From positions 1 through 64,000 of the forward strand of contig JANNYA010000215.1 of the NCBI GenBank assembly GCA_031409855.1: DNA of 64,000 nucleotides. Reading direction: 5' to 3'. This stretch comes from JANNYA01 sp031409855. Lineage in GTDB: Bacteria > Pseudomonadota > Gammaproteobacteria > Xanthomonadales > SZUA-5. The first letter of the stretch is position 1. Every line of letters begins with the position of its first letter. Positions 9,801 through 18,438 of the stretch are shown here, in pieces. The position numbers were made by a program, and so were the translations under genes. Below the pieces are notes generated by a model. The model was not told where the DNA came from. It was given only the letters and a program-made list of their open reading frames with translations, and did not search any database.

Positions 9801-11692
9801 GTGCTATTGGAAATTGGGGGGATACGGGTCAGCGTGAAATCATTATTACCGGTGCCGCCGGTATAACTGGCTTGATACTTTGGCCCAGGCCCAGGCGGCA
9901 CATACTCGCCCTGCGGCACACTCGCAAAAATGCCCGTGATAGGCATTGCGGTATTGTTGTCGATCAAGCGCACGACTTCGCCTGGGTTTAAATGGGTGTT
10001 GAAAGTGAGCAGCAGCGGCACGCCCGTGACATTGACGGTCGAGCCCTCGGTGTAGAGCTGGTCGTAGCTGGTGCCGGCCACGATGCCCGAAATTTCAAAC
10101 TCTGGGGCAACCGCAGCATTGAACACCAAACCGCCAGAATTCACCGTATCCAATTTGCCAAAAGCACCGGCGCCACCGGGGCGCACGCGCGCACTCACCG
10201 CACCGGCAAGCGGCGCAATCGCCCCCGTCCTGGCAAGCGCGTCGCTGATCAAATTCGCACTGCCGCCTAAAAACATCGCCGAGTTATTGTTGCCGCGTAA
10301 ATCGAGCGTGGCGGTTGCGGTGATATTGGTCTGCCCGGTATAGGTGTTATTCCCGCCAAAAATCTGCGTGCCTGAGCCCAGCAGATCAACCTGGAGGTTA
10401 TTGCCGCTCGCTGAAACGTCGGTGATCGCGCCCGCGTAGATAAAGGTTTTTCCGGGCGGTAAATCAAGTACTAACCGCGACTGCCCCGGCGTGCCACCGT
10501 TATCCATGCGCAGCAAACCTGCGCCCTCGATCCCGGCGACGGTTTCAGTAACATTGGGCGATTGCGCGTTGAACCAGAATTGGCCGCCAAGCAACACAAT
10601 GACCGCGGTGGTGTTGGGCAATCGCTCGGAGCTGGCGCCAATCATCAGACGCGCATTCGTACCTACGGTGGTGCTGCCGCCGTAGGTATTGGCCGCCTGC
10701 GGGGTAAAACTGCCGAATGCCATCGAGCTGGTGATTAACAGATCCGCAGTGCCTGAAATTACACCGCCTACTGACAGCGCCAAGGCGTTATCGATGGCGA
10801 TCTCCGCTTCTGGCGGCAACATGCCACTGACGACCCCGGTCAGAACGATCGGGCCAGCCCAATTTCCGCCGACGAGCACGCCGCTAGATAACACCGGCCC
10901 GCGCACGCCTGGTGCGTTGGCGTCGTCGTCCAAGGTTAAAAATTCATTGCCAATGTTGGCGACTTGCTTTTCTAGAATGCCGCCGGTTTTCACCACCGTG
11001 CCGTTGGCAGCGCTGCCCAATGCGCCCAAAGAAGTCGCATTGGCGATGCGCAATCGGCCTTTTTTGACCAGGGTCAAGCCGGCATAGAGATTGGCATCGG
11101 GAAAATACACCGCGCCACCATCCACTACAATTTCATTGAGCGTCGAGCCTGGGGTAGTTTCGGAAACTGAAATTATTAAAGCGGGGATTTGCGTAGCAGA
11201 GGATTGGGTTTGTTTAAACGTCAAACGGTTATCCCAGCGCACTGGCTTTAAACTACTGCCCAAATCCAGTGTGACCTCTTGCGCCAGGCTGCCAGTAGTA
11301 TTTTGGCGAATTTCCTTCAGCCCGGCGTTGGTCAAATTCATTTGAAACGACATGCTGTTGAGCGCACCGGCTACGTCACAATTCGCGGTAATTGGCACCG
11401 CAGAAGTAATGTCGAAGCCAAAAACGCCACTCATGGAATAGCCGCAGCCGTTGATCACGATGGCGCTGATGCTCAGCGTGCCGAGATTATTATTGACGGT
11501 TTTCGTAAACGCCGAGTCCGGGAACTCCAAACTATCGCCGTTCACCGGGCCACCTGCGCAGCTCCAGTTTAACGGATTGCTCATCGCAGACGAAGCGCTG
11601 CCGCTCCAGGTGCAGATCGCGGCGTTTGCGCTACCAGCGCAAAAAAAAGTAAGGGTTGCTAGCACATTTATCAAACGATTGTTGAGACGCAT
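3881..11692 (-). CDS. Giant secreted beta-repeat protein with Calx-beta and DUF11 domains
   Basis: A very large exported protein (about 2600 residues). The signal peptide ends ...GSANA. Two related modules follow, starting near residue 25 and again near 720. Each opens with a W-S/T-G...NW...P...FPD...TKTVN pattern and continues with autotransporter-type beta-strand repeats (NTYGGSTTVG, NTYTGQTNIT). An Ig-like domain separates them. Around 1330-1690 is a parallel-beta-helix region with CTLRSAL and a DQRG...VDVGAFE ending, typical of 'choice-of-anchor Q' proteins. About four Calx-beta-like repeats ending INDD follow (1690-2150), then Ig-like domains and a DUF11 domain with DANPANNSATD. The end, GAGFEDDIE, resembles the terminal GFE motif of many Xanthomonad-group exoproteins. 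No autotransporter barrel is present. ATG at 11692 is preferred over an upstream TTG. The likely role is cell-surface or matrix adhesion (inference). Confidence 0.8.
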   Translation of the reverse strand: MRLNNRLINVLATLTFFCAGSANAAICTWSGSASSAMSNPLNWSCAGGPVNGDSLEFPDSAFTKTVNNNLGTLSISAIVINGCGYSMSGVFGFDITSAVPITANCDVAGALNSMSFQMNLTNAGLKEIRQNTTGSLAQEVTLDLGSSLKPVRWDNRLTFKQTQSSATQIPALIISVSETTPGSTLNEIVVDGGAVYFPDANLYAGLTLVKKGRLRIANATSLGALGSAANGTVVKTGGILEKQVANIGNEFLTLDDDANAPGVRGPVLSSGVLVGGNWAGPIVLTGVVSGMLPPEAEIAIDNALALSVGGVISGTADLLITSSMAFGSFTPQAANTYGGSTTVGTNARLMIGASSERLPNTTAVIVLLGGQFWFNAQSPNVTETVAGIEGAGLLRMDNGGTPGQSRLVLDLPPGKTFIYAGAITDVSASGNNLQVDLLGSGTQIFGGNNTYTGQTNITATATLDLRGNNNSAMFLGGSANLISDALARTGAIAPLAGAVSARVRPGGAGAFGKLDTVNSGGLVFNAAVAPEFEISGIVAGTSYDQLYTEGSTVNVTGVPLLLTFNTHLNPGEVVRLIDNNTAMPITGIFASVPQGEYVPPGPGPKYQASYTGGTGNNDFTLTRIPPISNSTGAMSGTVGQVFSAPALAPSGGVTPYALSISGGPGWLSGTSGVNTFTLMGTVAGLAGTQIFTLNVTDAAGQMASFPLSITVSAGATDFDWTGSVDGNWATSSNWMPAGPPTPGSIVRFPDTALTKTVNGIPAGSFDFFQLTESYTLNGAATVTLTNGNPIRFSGATTADTNLNLNLQLSAANALVTVNAVSNAGPTLRLGDASGKLLGFGSNVNFEFSNAPAGTGSTILVPYFAATGQSGNVSYTRTSGAEHFVVLNNATNYLGTTTITGPGLQVDVRNSTPFGDAGGVTDTTLTDAFINVYNTSLVPSNSLVIDRERLTTNQAANGNATQLNSRHSLSSTVVEWRAPLVVNGANVLLRPIGGNLRFNSAISGNAAVRIGQGDTGVVVFDGANTFTSGLEINTPTEVLTSANERIPNSAIVSFNGPGVLNLAGNVETVNAINGNGVIKIGNGGVAGRLTTTGATASYFGTISDMPSGGEFRQTGGTLNFSGTSSHTLPMTLQGGTFNLNGGTLPQVRMDGGNLVNIGPATIADFLPASGTSTGGLRLDSNTLNVNGALSLASGITLTSIVDGDGPGRASATGAATLAGASLSLSPTGTPIGIGSSYDVIGAASITGTFAGKPENFVFTDGGLLWRINYSATKVTITRLLPPPPDVEVDTVSETSTVSNCTLRSALLAVSLGVTPQDSNCTPGAPGSTITFDPGVFSTPQTITLTGAEEIAIETSVIIAGPGARLLTIDALDNSRIFSIDDGLPSSYANVEIYGVNLVNGLALTPTPNGGAIASEEHLTLGGVRIADSVASYSDSPPGLANGGAIAMGVEADLTVHDSLLESNQAVTFATDSIAKGGAIYMDGGALFIGNSTLTGNFAAVTGSASGPAAPIAIGGAIYIGSNGNAEIASSTVVGNFTSAINASSSPTVFESKGGGIALIGPTFADTLVIKNSVLSNQSISTGSARRESDDIFYSGGSASADYSYIASPVPPVTLTNPVIGAPLLNPLANNGGETNTISFAFGSSLLDAGDPAASGLPPFDQRGPGFPRIFGPHVDVGAFEVQILPLPSLSINNVSVSGDIATSPSLDFLVTLSAVSATDVTFSVNTSTSDAEVTDFTAISNQTVTIPMGSTSATVSVLVAADTIVEATETILLTLSTPVGASISTGVGTGSIINDDQALIRISSASSALESANAAVTITSSNVIEGLAAVNFSAFDGNNPVLFLNAASKQDFSVTPATASISSGSVPGVITVSEDSLVEAPEQFRVILTGVTAPNGIDPMAVSIDPAANTHVHTILNNDVTNAATTAASITEGTSGGVQLTFTVTLSVAAAAPVEVLVSTANFGANPADAADYSSLTNLVVSFAPGFTSRTFSIEIVSDDIVEANETLQVLLTDPALPIATIITSAVTGTINNDDSAVITVNSPSQAEGNSGSAPLNFNIRLDHPVQGTVSVNYASSDGTATLADGDYIASSGTAIFPSTGQLSIRNVPIIGDSNFEPNETLTFTLSSLNLPSGITAVTISGIPGTGTILNDDAPGGPSTVVLSAPLPTSTPFTSGVSYPVSFTVSAAMRPSGTAVVSATRQGLPTLSPISCTPTLVNGSNANELVGNCSLSPTAPGVWVTSVAFTGSGGFSDSNVSGNAVFTTALAPLAFTQSLNPTVVGQAYSVSVTASATSGGPIPTGSVLVTQFPGGIPTTAPMTAGSATVNLFSRSPVVKGLLVKFTDSSGVYTSQEAFIEHTTNPAATGMSASLSAAQGGANQPVTVTYTLGVLAPGAVPPGLLGPAGQVRVSDGVSSANCTLTFPTGSCALSPSTLGVRQITARFLSDASYLASTSPPLTYTVQQGGGSVDLMASIGNGVRVINGAQVIYTIELRNLGDATVGAASVSNALPAGALSQSYTCIAAAGSSCGAASGTGAIAQTIDVAPSGSVAYRVVVELPVAGEAPVSNSVTVTAPVGIVDANPANNSATDADPRGILGAGFEDDIE

Positions 11693-11770
11693 ACGAACCC
11701 TGAGCAAAATAACTTGGGCACGATGCTACTCGGAAAAGTCTGCCAGCCAAACGCTATCTTGGCAATTCCC

Positions 11771-13057
11771 TCAATTTTTGTCCTGCAAATGATCATCTGG
11801 TAACAGTTGTTCAACATTCCAGCTCAACGCCACTGCCGTCAGTGCGAAGCAGGCGGCAATCATGCCGAAAGTGCCTACACCCGCGCCAAGATTGACCAAC
11901 ACCGCCACCATCGTGACCATCATTAAATCGCCACCGCGCCACACCACGGTGTCGACGAAGGCTTTCGCCTTAAAGCGCACATCGCGACTGACGCGGGTAA
12001 ACAGCGATTCGCGCGCTGGGTTGACCAAGCCGTAGCCGCCGCCACGCGTAATAATCAGTCCGACCGCGATCATCGCAGCATCGGCATAAATCGCGATGCC
12101 GAGCAAAACGAACACATTGAATATATTCGGCCATGCCATCGCGCGGCCGGCGCCGGCTTTGGACAATAGCCAGCGCACTGCAAACACCTGTAAAGCAATC
12201 ATCAGGCCATTCGTCCACAAATCTACCGAGGCGAAGAATGCGGTTTTAACGGCTGGGTCAGTAAAGGCGTCTTTTGCGTAGTCGCTCAAGTTGGAATATA
12301 AAATGGTCGCCACGCCGTCGGCGCACAGCAGTAAAAGCGCCATGCGGCGCACAAATGGGTTTGAAAAAGCCGCCATTGCGCCTTCCCACATGCTGCCGCC
12401 GAGCGCACTCTCATTCACGTGCAGCGATTTCGCACTCGGTGCTCGCGCAAAAAGTGTCAGCAAACAAATTAGCGCCACAGCCAGAAACGCAGTCGCAATC
12501 AAATACAGGCCGTTGAGGCCGACGATAAGCACAAATTCTTTCGCCAACAGTGGCCCGGCAACCGCACCTGAGGTGCCGCCCAACGCGACAAAGCCGTACA
12601 AACGTTTGGATTGCTCCGGGTCAAACACATCTGCCATGCAGCTCCAAAACACGCTGACCACAAACAAATTAAAAATACTAACCCACACGTAAAACACCTT
12701 GGCATTCAGCGCCAAATCCGTGCTGTAGCGAAAAAATGGCCCGGTGCTGAGCAGGCATAGCACGAAAAACAGATAGATCAGCGGTACAAAAATGCGCCGG
12801 GGAAATCGCGACACTAAGGCACCATAAATTGGCGTCAGCGCCAGCATCGTTACAAAAACCAGGCTGTACAAAAGCGGCAGTGCTTGTGACCCCCCTGCGG
12901 CGCTAGCGAATTGTTCGCGAATCGGTCGGATCACGTAATAGCTGGCTAAAACACAGAAAAAGCACAGCGCCGCCAGGGCTAAGGCAAGCAATTCCTGACG
13001 ATTTTTGGTGGGAACCAGCGTGCGCAGCCACGTAAAATTCATAGGGGCCAAATTCAT
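11771..13057 (-). CDS. MFS / ADP-ATP-exchanger-like membrane transporter
   Basis: A 428-residue polytopic inner-membrane protein with about twelve hydrophobic segments. It resembles the MFS group related to nucleotide exchangers (NTP/NDP antiporter-like), as in YYVIRPIREQ near residue 40 and SKRLYGFVALGGTSGA near 165. The substrate cannot be told from sequence. Its ATG overlaps the DUF58 gene stop by 4 bp, so the two are translationally coupled. It ends 78 bp before the giant secreted protein gene, which may be in the same transcript. Confidence 0.7.
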   Translation of the reverse strand: MNLAPMNFTWLRTLVPTKNRQELLALALAALCFFCVLASYYVIRPIREQFASAAGGSQALPLLYSLVFVTMLALTPIYGALVSRFPRRIFVPLIYLFFVLCLLSTGPFFRYSTDLALNAKVFYVWVSIFNLFVVSVFWSCMADVFDPEQSKRLYGFVALGGTSGAVAGPLLAKEFVLIVGLNGLYLIATAFLAVALICLLTLFARAPSAKSLHVNESALGGSMWEGAMAAFSNPFVRRMALLLLCADGVATILYSNLSDYAKDAFTDPAVKTAFFASVDLWTNGLMIALQVFAVRWLLSKAGAGRAMAWPNIFNVFVLLGIAIYADAAMIAVGLIITRGGGYGLVNPARESLFTRVSRDVRFKAKAFVDTVVWRGGDLMMVTMVAVLVNLGAGVGTFGMIAACFALTAVALSWNVEQLLPDDHLQDKN

Positions 13058-14394
13058 ACTGCTCGCCTTTTTCTTAAACCCACATACGCACCCAAAATCG
13101 CGGCATCAATGCGTTCCGGCAGGGCACTAACCACCACCGCGCCTTGCGCGCTCAAACGATCACGGGCGCTGCGTTCTTGCGTGATTAGCTCATTTGCTGC
13201 CAGTAGTTGTGCCGGTGCACGCCAAGGTGCGGCTCCGGCGAGGCGCGGTTGTGCAGCAATTTCAGCAAGCTGCGGGTCTTGCATGCAGGCCACCATCGGC
13301 AAATGCTTACGCCCCAACAGCGCCAGCGCGCGCAGCAGTTTTTCTAACGCGGGCGGACTGTCGGTATCGCTTAAACACACTAATAAGGTGCGTCTAGGCA
13401 AGCGGCGTAACACCATACCGGCGGCCTTGATCGGGTCCGATTCTTCCGGCTGATGCGCCAAATTACTCAAAACATGATGCAAACGCCGGATGCCGCTGCT
13501 GCCACGCAAATTGTACAACTGCGCGACGGGTTGATCCGAGTAAGCGATAAAATGTAGCGTATCGCCCGCCGACAAACTGGCCTGCGCTAGGCGCGAGGCA
13601 ATATTGATCGCATGATCAAACTTGCGCATATTTCCTACCGCCAAACGGCTGCGGCGGCCGACATCCAGCAAAATCGTCAGCTCTAAATTTTGATCCTGAC
13701 TCATCACGCGTACTTTCAACGAATCGGTATCCGCCGTGCCTGCCGCCGAATTCGCCAGCGAGCGCGCGCTGGCTTTCCAATCAATCGCGCGCGGCGCATC
13801 GCCGGGCTGATAGTCGCGCAAGGTCAATAATTCCAAACCTTGGCCGCTTTTACGTTGGGAACTTTCGCCATATTCACGGGTAAATTGCCGCCGCTCCGCC
13901 TGCGTCAAACTTTGCGGCATGATCCGCACCTGCGCCGGTGCGATGAGCGTTCGCGGCCACCACGCCAAGCCAAAGACGCCCAGTACCCGTGCCTTCACCT
14001 GATCAAACTCTAAATTGGCCAGCGCCAAAGTCTGTCGGCGCACACTAAATTCCAGCGGCTGCGCTGCGGACAAGGAATAATCCTGCTGCCAATCTTGCCC
14101 ACTCAGTGCTTCCGGCATGACCTCGGCCAAATCCAGCTGCAGCGCGCGCGCTGGGGCCGCACTTAAACGGTACTGCAAGGTTAAATCCCGCCCCAACTCA
14201 ACGCTGTTCGGTGCGTGGCGCTCAAGCGTGATGCGATAAGCGCGCGTCAGCAATTGTTCCGCCAGCAATAGCGCTACCAGCAGCAGCGCCGGAATCAGCC
14301 ACGCCTGCGCCAGCGCGCCGCCCACCCAAATGCCCACGGATGCCACGATCGCCACCAGGGCGGTCAACCATAAAAACCGCGGAGTCAGGCTCAT
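13054..14394 (-). CDS. DUF58 domain protein (MoxR partner)
   Basis: A 446-residue protein with two N-terminal membrane segments (about residues 8-45) and the DUF58 signature RDYQPGDAPRAIDWKASAR near residue 195. A VWA-like fold follows (LTILLDVGRRSR). DUF58 proteins are nearly always encoded beside MoxR ATPases and are thought to act with them in envelope or stress functions. The MoxR gene lies 28 bp upstream and the transporter gene overlaps downstream (ATGA). The usual VWA and transglutaminase companions are not present here. Confidence 0.85.
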   Translation of the reverse strand: MSLTPRFLWLTALVAIVASVGIWVGGALAQAWLIPALLLVALLLAEQLLTRAYRITLERHAPNSVELGRDLTLQYRLSAAPARALQLDLAEVMPEALSGQDWQQDYSLSAAQPLEFSVRRQTLALANLEFDQVKARVLGVFGLAWWPRTLIAPAQVRIMPQSLTQAERRQFTREYGESSQRKSGQGLELLTLRDYQPGDAPRAIDWKASARSLANSAAGTADTDSLKVRVMSQDQNLELTILLDVGRRSRLAVGNMRKFDHAINIASRLAQASLSAGDTLHFIAYSDQPVAQLYNLRGSSGIRRLHHVLSNLAHQPEESDPIKAAGMVLRRLPRRTLLVCLSDTDSPPALEKLLRALALLGRKHLPMVACMQDPQLAEIAAQPRLAGAAPWRAPAQLLAANELITQERSARDRLSAQGAVVVSALPERIDAAILGAYVGLRKRRAV

Positions 14395-14422
14395 TGGCTA
14401 CACGTTTTAAAGCGGCACTTAG

Positions 14423-15370
14423 TCAAGCTGCACCGCGCGGCGCAGGCACCTGATTGAGCAAATCCGCCACCACTTGATCGGAACTTGCACCATCCAAGCT
14501 CGCCTCCGGCTTCAGTACCAAACGGTGCCCCAAAACCTGCGACAACAGCGCCTTTAGATCATCCGGCAAAACAAATTCCCGCGCATTCAAGGCCGCCAGC
14601 ACCCGCGCACAGCGCATCAGCGCCAGCGAGCCACGGGTCGATAAGCCTAAGGCCACCCGCACATCTTCCCGGCTCGCACGCGCCAGCCGTACGGCGTAGT
14701 CATACACCGCTTCCGAAACCTGGATCGCTTTCACGCTAGCGCGCGCCGCCGCCAACGCGCCGGATGCCAGCGGCGCAAAGGCACTGCCGCCGTGGCCACC
14801 GCCGGGTTGGTCGTAGGTGCGCAAAATCTGCGCTTCGACAGTGGCCTCAGGGTAGGGCACTTCTAATTTCATCAAAAAGCGATCTAACTGCGATTCCGGC
14901 AGCGGGTACGTACCCTCAAATTCATGCGGGTTTTGTGAGGCAATCAGAAAAAAATCATCCGGCAAGCTGTAGCGTTTGCGATCAATACTGACTTGGCGTT
15001 CCTCCATCGCTTCCAAAAGCGCTGACTGCGTTTTCGGCCCGGTGCGGTTAATTTCGTCCACCAACACCACATTGCCGAAAATGGGCCCCGGGATTAGCTC
15101 GAACTCGCCTTTCACTTGCCGATAGACGTGAATGCCTGTGATATCCGAGGGCATTAAGTCCGCCGTGCACTGCACCCGGCGAAAATGCCCGCCCAATGCC
15201 TGCGCCAAAGTCTTTGCCAACAGCGTTTTGCCAACGCCCGGCACCCCTTCCAAAAGCACGTGCCCACCGGCAATCAGCGCGACACTCAAATTACGCACCA
15301 GCGCATCCGCACCAAAAACCACTAGTCCGATGCGTTGTTGCAGCTGGGTTTCAAATTCAATAGCACTCAT
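14423..15370 (-). CDS. MoxR-type AAA+ ATPase
   Basis: A chaperone-like AAA+ ATPase of the MoxR family, about 315 residues. Walker A is GVPGVGKTLLAKTLA (about residue 40), Walker B is VVLVDEINRTGPKTQ (about 105), followed by ALLEAMEERQVS and a sensor SQNPHEFEGTYPLPE (about 150). The ATG at 15370 was chosen because the longer frame uses a TTG and the family normally starts just before the first helix. It is the first gene of a minus-strand run with DUF58 and the transporter. The 194 bp between it and polA hold no other gene. Confidence 0.9.
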   Translation of the reverse strand: MSAIEFETQLQQRIGLVVFGADALVRNLSVALIAGGHVLLEGVPGVGKTLLAKTLAQALGGHFRRVQCTADLMPSDITGIHVYRQVKGEFELIPGPIFGNVVLVDEINRTGPKTQSALLEAMEERQVSIDRKRYSLPDDFFLIASQNPHEFEGTYPLPESQLDRFLMKLEVPYPEATVEAQILRTYDQPGGGHGGSAFAPLASGALAAARASVKAIQVSEAVYDYAVRLARASREDVRVALGLSTRGSLALMRCARVLAALNAREFVLPDDLKALLSQVLGHRLVLKPEASLDGASSDQVVADLLNQVPAPRGAA

Positions 15371-15564
15371 GGATAGGTCGTATTCCAAAATTAGGGGCGG
15401 GTTTCGCGGTCATTATTCGATTAGTCCCGAATAGTGCCCTGAAATTGGATTTTGCACAGCTTTACGTGAGAAATGCGCGCTTGCTCGCGCGAAGCCAAAG
15501 TCAAGGGCATAGAAAATGTGGCGTTTGGCTATTGCCGCAATCCCACAGCCGAGACGCGCGAATC

Positions 15565-18378
15565 TCAATGCGCCTCATCCCAATTCAAGCCCACGCCCAC
15601 CTCGACCAACAGCGGCACCTTCAACGCCGCCGCACCGCTCATGCGCGCAACAATTCCGGACTTATATTTGTCCACAGAATCCTTGCGCACTTCAAACACC
15701 AGTTCATCGTGCACTTGTAGCAGCATGCGAATCTCGCTTTCGCAACCGGCCAAATACGGCACCACTGCCAGCATCGCGCGCTTGATAATATCGGCGGCGG
15801 TGCCCTGCATCGGGGCGTTGATCGCTTGGCGCTCGGCGCCCATTCGCAGCTGATAATTGCGGCTGGCAAGTTCAGGTAAATACAGCCGGCGCCCGAACGT
15901 GGTTTCGACGAAGCCTTGCTCGTGTGCCAGTTTGCGGGTGGCTTCCATGTAGCGCTTGACGCCTGGGTAACGGACGAAATAGCGCTCCACGTAATCCCTG
16001 GCAATATCGCGCGCGATGCCTAAATTGCGGGCTAGACCGAACGCGCTCATGCCATAAATCAGGCCAAAATTGATCGCTTTTGCAGCGCGGCGCTGATTGT
16101 TATCCACGGTTTCTAGCGGCGCATTGAAAATTTCCGCAGCGGTTGCACGGTGCACATCGGCGCCGCTGGCGAAAGCGCTTAACAGGCCTGGATCATCGGA
16201 CAAGTGCGCCATGATGCGCAGCTCGATTTGTGAGTAATCCGCCGCCATCAACACAAAACCGGGGGGCGCGATAAAAGCACGACGGATTTTTCGGCCTTCT
16301 GGGGTGCGGATCGGGATGTTTTGCAGATTCGGATTCGAGCTAGACAAACGCCCGGTCGCGGCCACCGCTTGATGAAAACTGGTGTGCACGCGGCCATTGG
16401 CGTCGGCCAATTCCGGCAGCGTATCGGTGTAAGTGCCTTTCAGTTTCGCCAAACTGCGGTAGGCCAAAATCATGCCCGGCAACGGGTGCAGATCCAGCAA
16501 TTCTTCGAGTGCGTCTTCACTGGTGGACGGTTGGCCCGAGGGGGTTTTTTGCTTCGCGGGCAACTTTAATTCTTCAAATAAAAGCACGCCCAGTTGTTTT
16601 GGCGAATCCATCGAAAAGCTGCGCCCAGCGCTTTCGAACGCTGACGCCTCTAACGCCGCCATCGCCAGCCCCAAATCAGCGCTTTGGCGTTTAAGCTCCT
16701 CGGTATCCAGCAAAATGCCAGCAGACTCCATCGCTGCCAGCACCGGCACCAGCGGAATTTCCATCTGCGCGTAAATTTCCGCCAGCGGTGCGTGCTGCGC
16801 TAGTGCCGGCACCAACGCGAGCTTCAGCCGCAATGTAATGTCGGCATCTTCCGCAGCATAGGCGAGTGCTTGCTCCAGTTCAACTTGCGCAAACGGGATT
16901 TGCTTGACGCCTTTGCCCGCCACGTCCTCATATTTAATTGTGCTGTAGTCCAAGTATTTTTTCGCGACCGCGTCCATATTGTGCTGGGTCGCGTTCGAGT
17001 TCAAAACATAGGAAGCTAACATGGAGTCATGTGTGTATCCGGCCACCGCAATGCCATAGCGCGCCAAAATATGCATATCGTACTTGCCGTGGTGGCCAAT
17101 TTTGCCGATTTTTGGGTCTTCCAAAATAGGCTTCAAGGCTTGTAGGACGTGGCTAAGTTCAAGCTGCGTGGGTGCTGGCACAGGCGGTTCTGGCGCGGGT
17201 GGTGCAAGCGCAAACAAATCATCCGCTGGTACCGTACTAACAGCCGCCTTTTTGCCTTTTGCTGCTTTAGCGACTGCCGGTTTAGCGCTGGCATGCACAT
17301 GCTTGAGCGGCAAATAGGCGGCGACACCAGGCTGGGTTGCGAAACTGATGCCGACTATTTCGGCCTCCAAGGGATTTAAACCGGTGGTTTCGGTATCGAA
17401 AGCGAACTCAGACGAATTGCGCAAACGAACTAGCCAGGTTTGAAAGCTTGCTTCAGAGTCAATCAGCTCATAGTGTTTTTCCACCGCTGTGGGTATTTTG
17501 ACGCTAGGAATCACCACGCCGCTGCCCAGTGCGCCACCCAATTCCCGCAGCGCCTGATTAAAGCCATAGCGCCGATACAGGGGTTCCAACAGGCTAGGAT
17601 CTTGCGCTTTGAGCCGCAAATCCGTGGGCCCAACCGCAAGCGCGCAGTCCAATTTGACCGTGGTCAAGGTTTGACAGAGCGGTAATTGCGGAATCGCGGC
17701 GCGTAGGTATTCGCCGATTTTTCCGCTGATTTTGTCGGCATTGGCGACCAAATTGTCTATCGTTTGATAGTCCTCTAACCACTTTGACGCGGTTTTCGGG
17801 CCGCATTTAGGCACACCGGGTATGTTGTCTACCGCGTCGCCGACCAGCGCTAGGTAGTCAATAATTTGATCCGGGCGCACACCGTGTTTGCGTTTAACGC
17901 CTTCGGCGTCAAGCTTTTCATTGCTCATGGTATTCACCCACAGCACCGAATCATTCACCAGCTGGGTCAAATCTTTATCGCCGGTCGAGATTTGCACGCG
18001 CATGCCTGCCGCCACTGCCTGCACCGCCAGCGTGCCGATTACATCGTCCGCTTCAACGCCAGATTCGCGCAGCACTGGGTAACCGAGGGCCGCGACCAGT
18101 TCTAGCAGTGGCTCGATTTGTAAGCGCAATTCATCCGGCATCGGCGGCCGGTGTGCTTTGTATTCGCTAAACAGCGCATTGCGAAACGTTGGCCCGGATG
18201 CGTCAAACACAAAAGCAGCAAACTTAGGTTTTTCTTCCAACACCAGCCGCCGCAGCATATTGACCACACCAAAAAGCGCGCCGGTAGGCTCGCCTGCGGC
18301 GTTAGAAAGTTTGGGCAGGCCATGATAGGCGCGGAATAGATAGCCAGAGCCGTCGATAAGGTGCAGGGTTTCGGTCAT
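15565..18378 (-). CDS. polA: DNA polymerase I
   Basis: The replication and repair polymerase that removes RNA primers and fills gaps. All three domains are present in 937 residues. The 5'-3' exonuclease comes first (LIDGSGYLFRAYHG at the start). A 3'-5' proofreading exonuclease has intact acidic residues (FAFDTETTGLNP about 325; AAEDADITLRL about 520). The polymerase domain has DYSQIELRIMAHLS (about 710), RRAAKAINFGLIYG (about 760) and LLQVHDELVFEV (about 890). An Ala/Pro/Lys-rich stretch around residues 370-415 is inserted in the proofreading domain. The ATG start at 18378 is clear. It lies downstream of mgtE on the same strand. Confidence 0.97.
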   Translation of the reverse strand: MTETLHLIDGSGYLFRAYHGLPKLSNAAGEPTGALFGVVNMLRRLVLEEKPKFAAFVFDASGPTFRNALFSEYKAHRPPMPDELRLQIEPLLELVAALGYPVLRESGVEADDVIGTLAVQAVAAGMRVQISTGDKDLTQLVNDSVLWVNTMSNEKLDAEGVKRKHGVRPDQIIDYLALVGDAVDNIPGVPKCGPKTASKWLEDYQTIDNLVANADKISGKIGEYLRAAIPQLPLCQTLTTVKLDCALAVGPTDLRLKAQDPSLLEPLYRRYGFNQALRELGGALGSGVVIPSVKIPTAVEKHYELIDSEASFQTWLVRLRNSSEFAFDTETTGLNPLEAEIVGISFATQPGVAAYLPLKHVHASAKPAVAKAAKGKKAAVSTVPADDLFALAPPAPEPPVPAPTQLELSHVLQALKPILEDPKIGKIGHHGKYDMHILARYGIAVAGYTHDSMLASYVLNSNATQHNMDAVAKKYLDYSTIKYEDVAGKGVKQIPFAQVELEQALAYAAEDADITLRLKLALVPALAQHAPLAEIYAQMEIPLVPVLAAMESAGILLDTEELKRQSADLGLAMAALEASAFESAGRSFSMDSPKQLGVLLFEELKLPAKQKTPSGQPSTSEDALEELLDLHPLPGMILAYRSLAKLKGTYTDTLPELADANGRVHTSFHQAVAATGRLSSSNPNLQNIPIRTPEGRKIRRAFIAPPGFVLMAADYSQIELRIMAHLSDDPGLLSAFASGADVHRATAAEIFNAPLETVDNNQRRAAKAINFGLIYGMSAFGLARNLGIARDIARDYVERYFVRYPGVKRYMEATRKLAHEQGFVETTFGRRLYLPELASRNYQLRMGAERQAINAPMQGTAADIIKRAMLAVVPYLAGCESEIRMLLQVHDELVFEVRKDSVDKYKSGIVARMSGAAALKVPLLVEVGVGLNWDEAH

Positions 18379-18438
18379 GATTTGGTGCCGGTTGGTTAAA
18401 GCTTGGACGATGCCGCGTTGGTCTTGCTATTGATTTGC

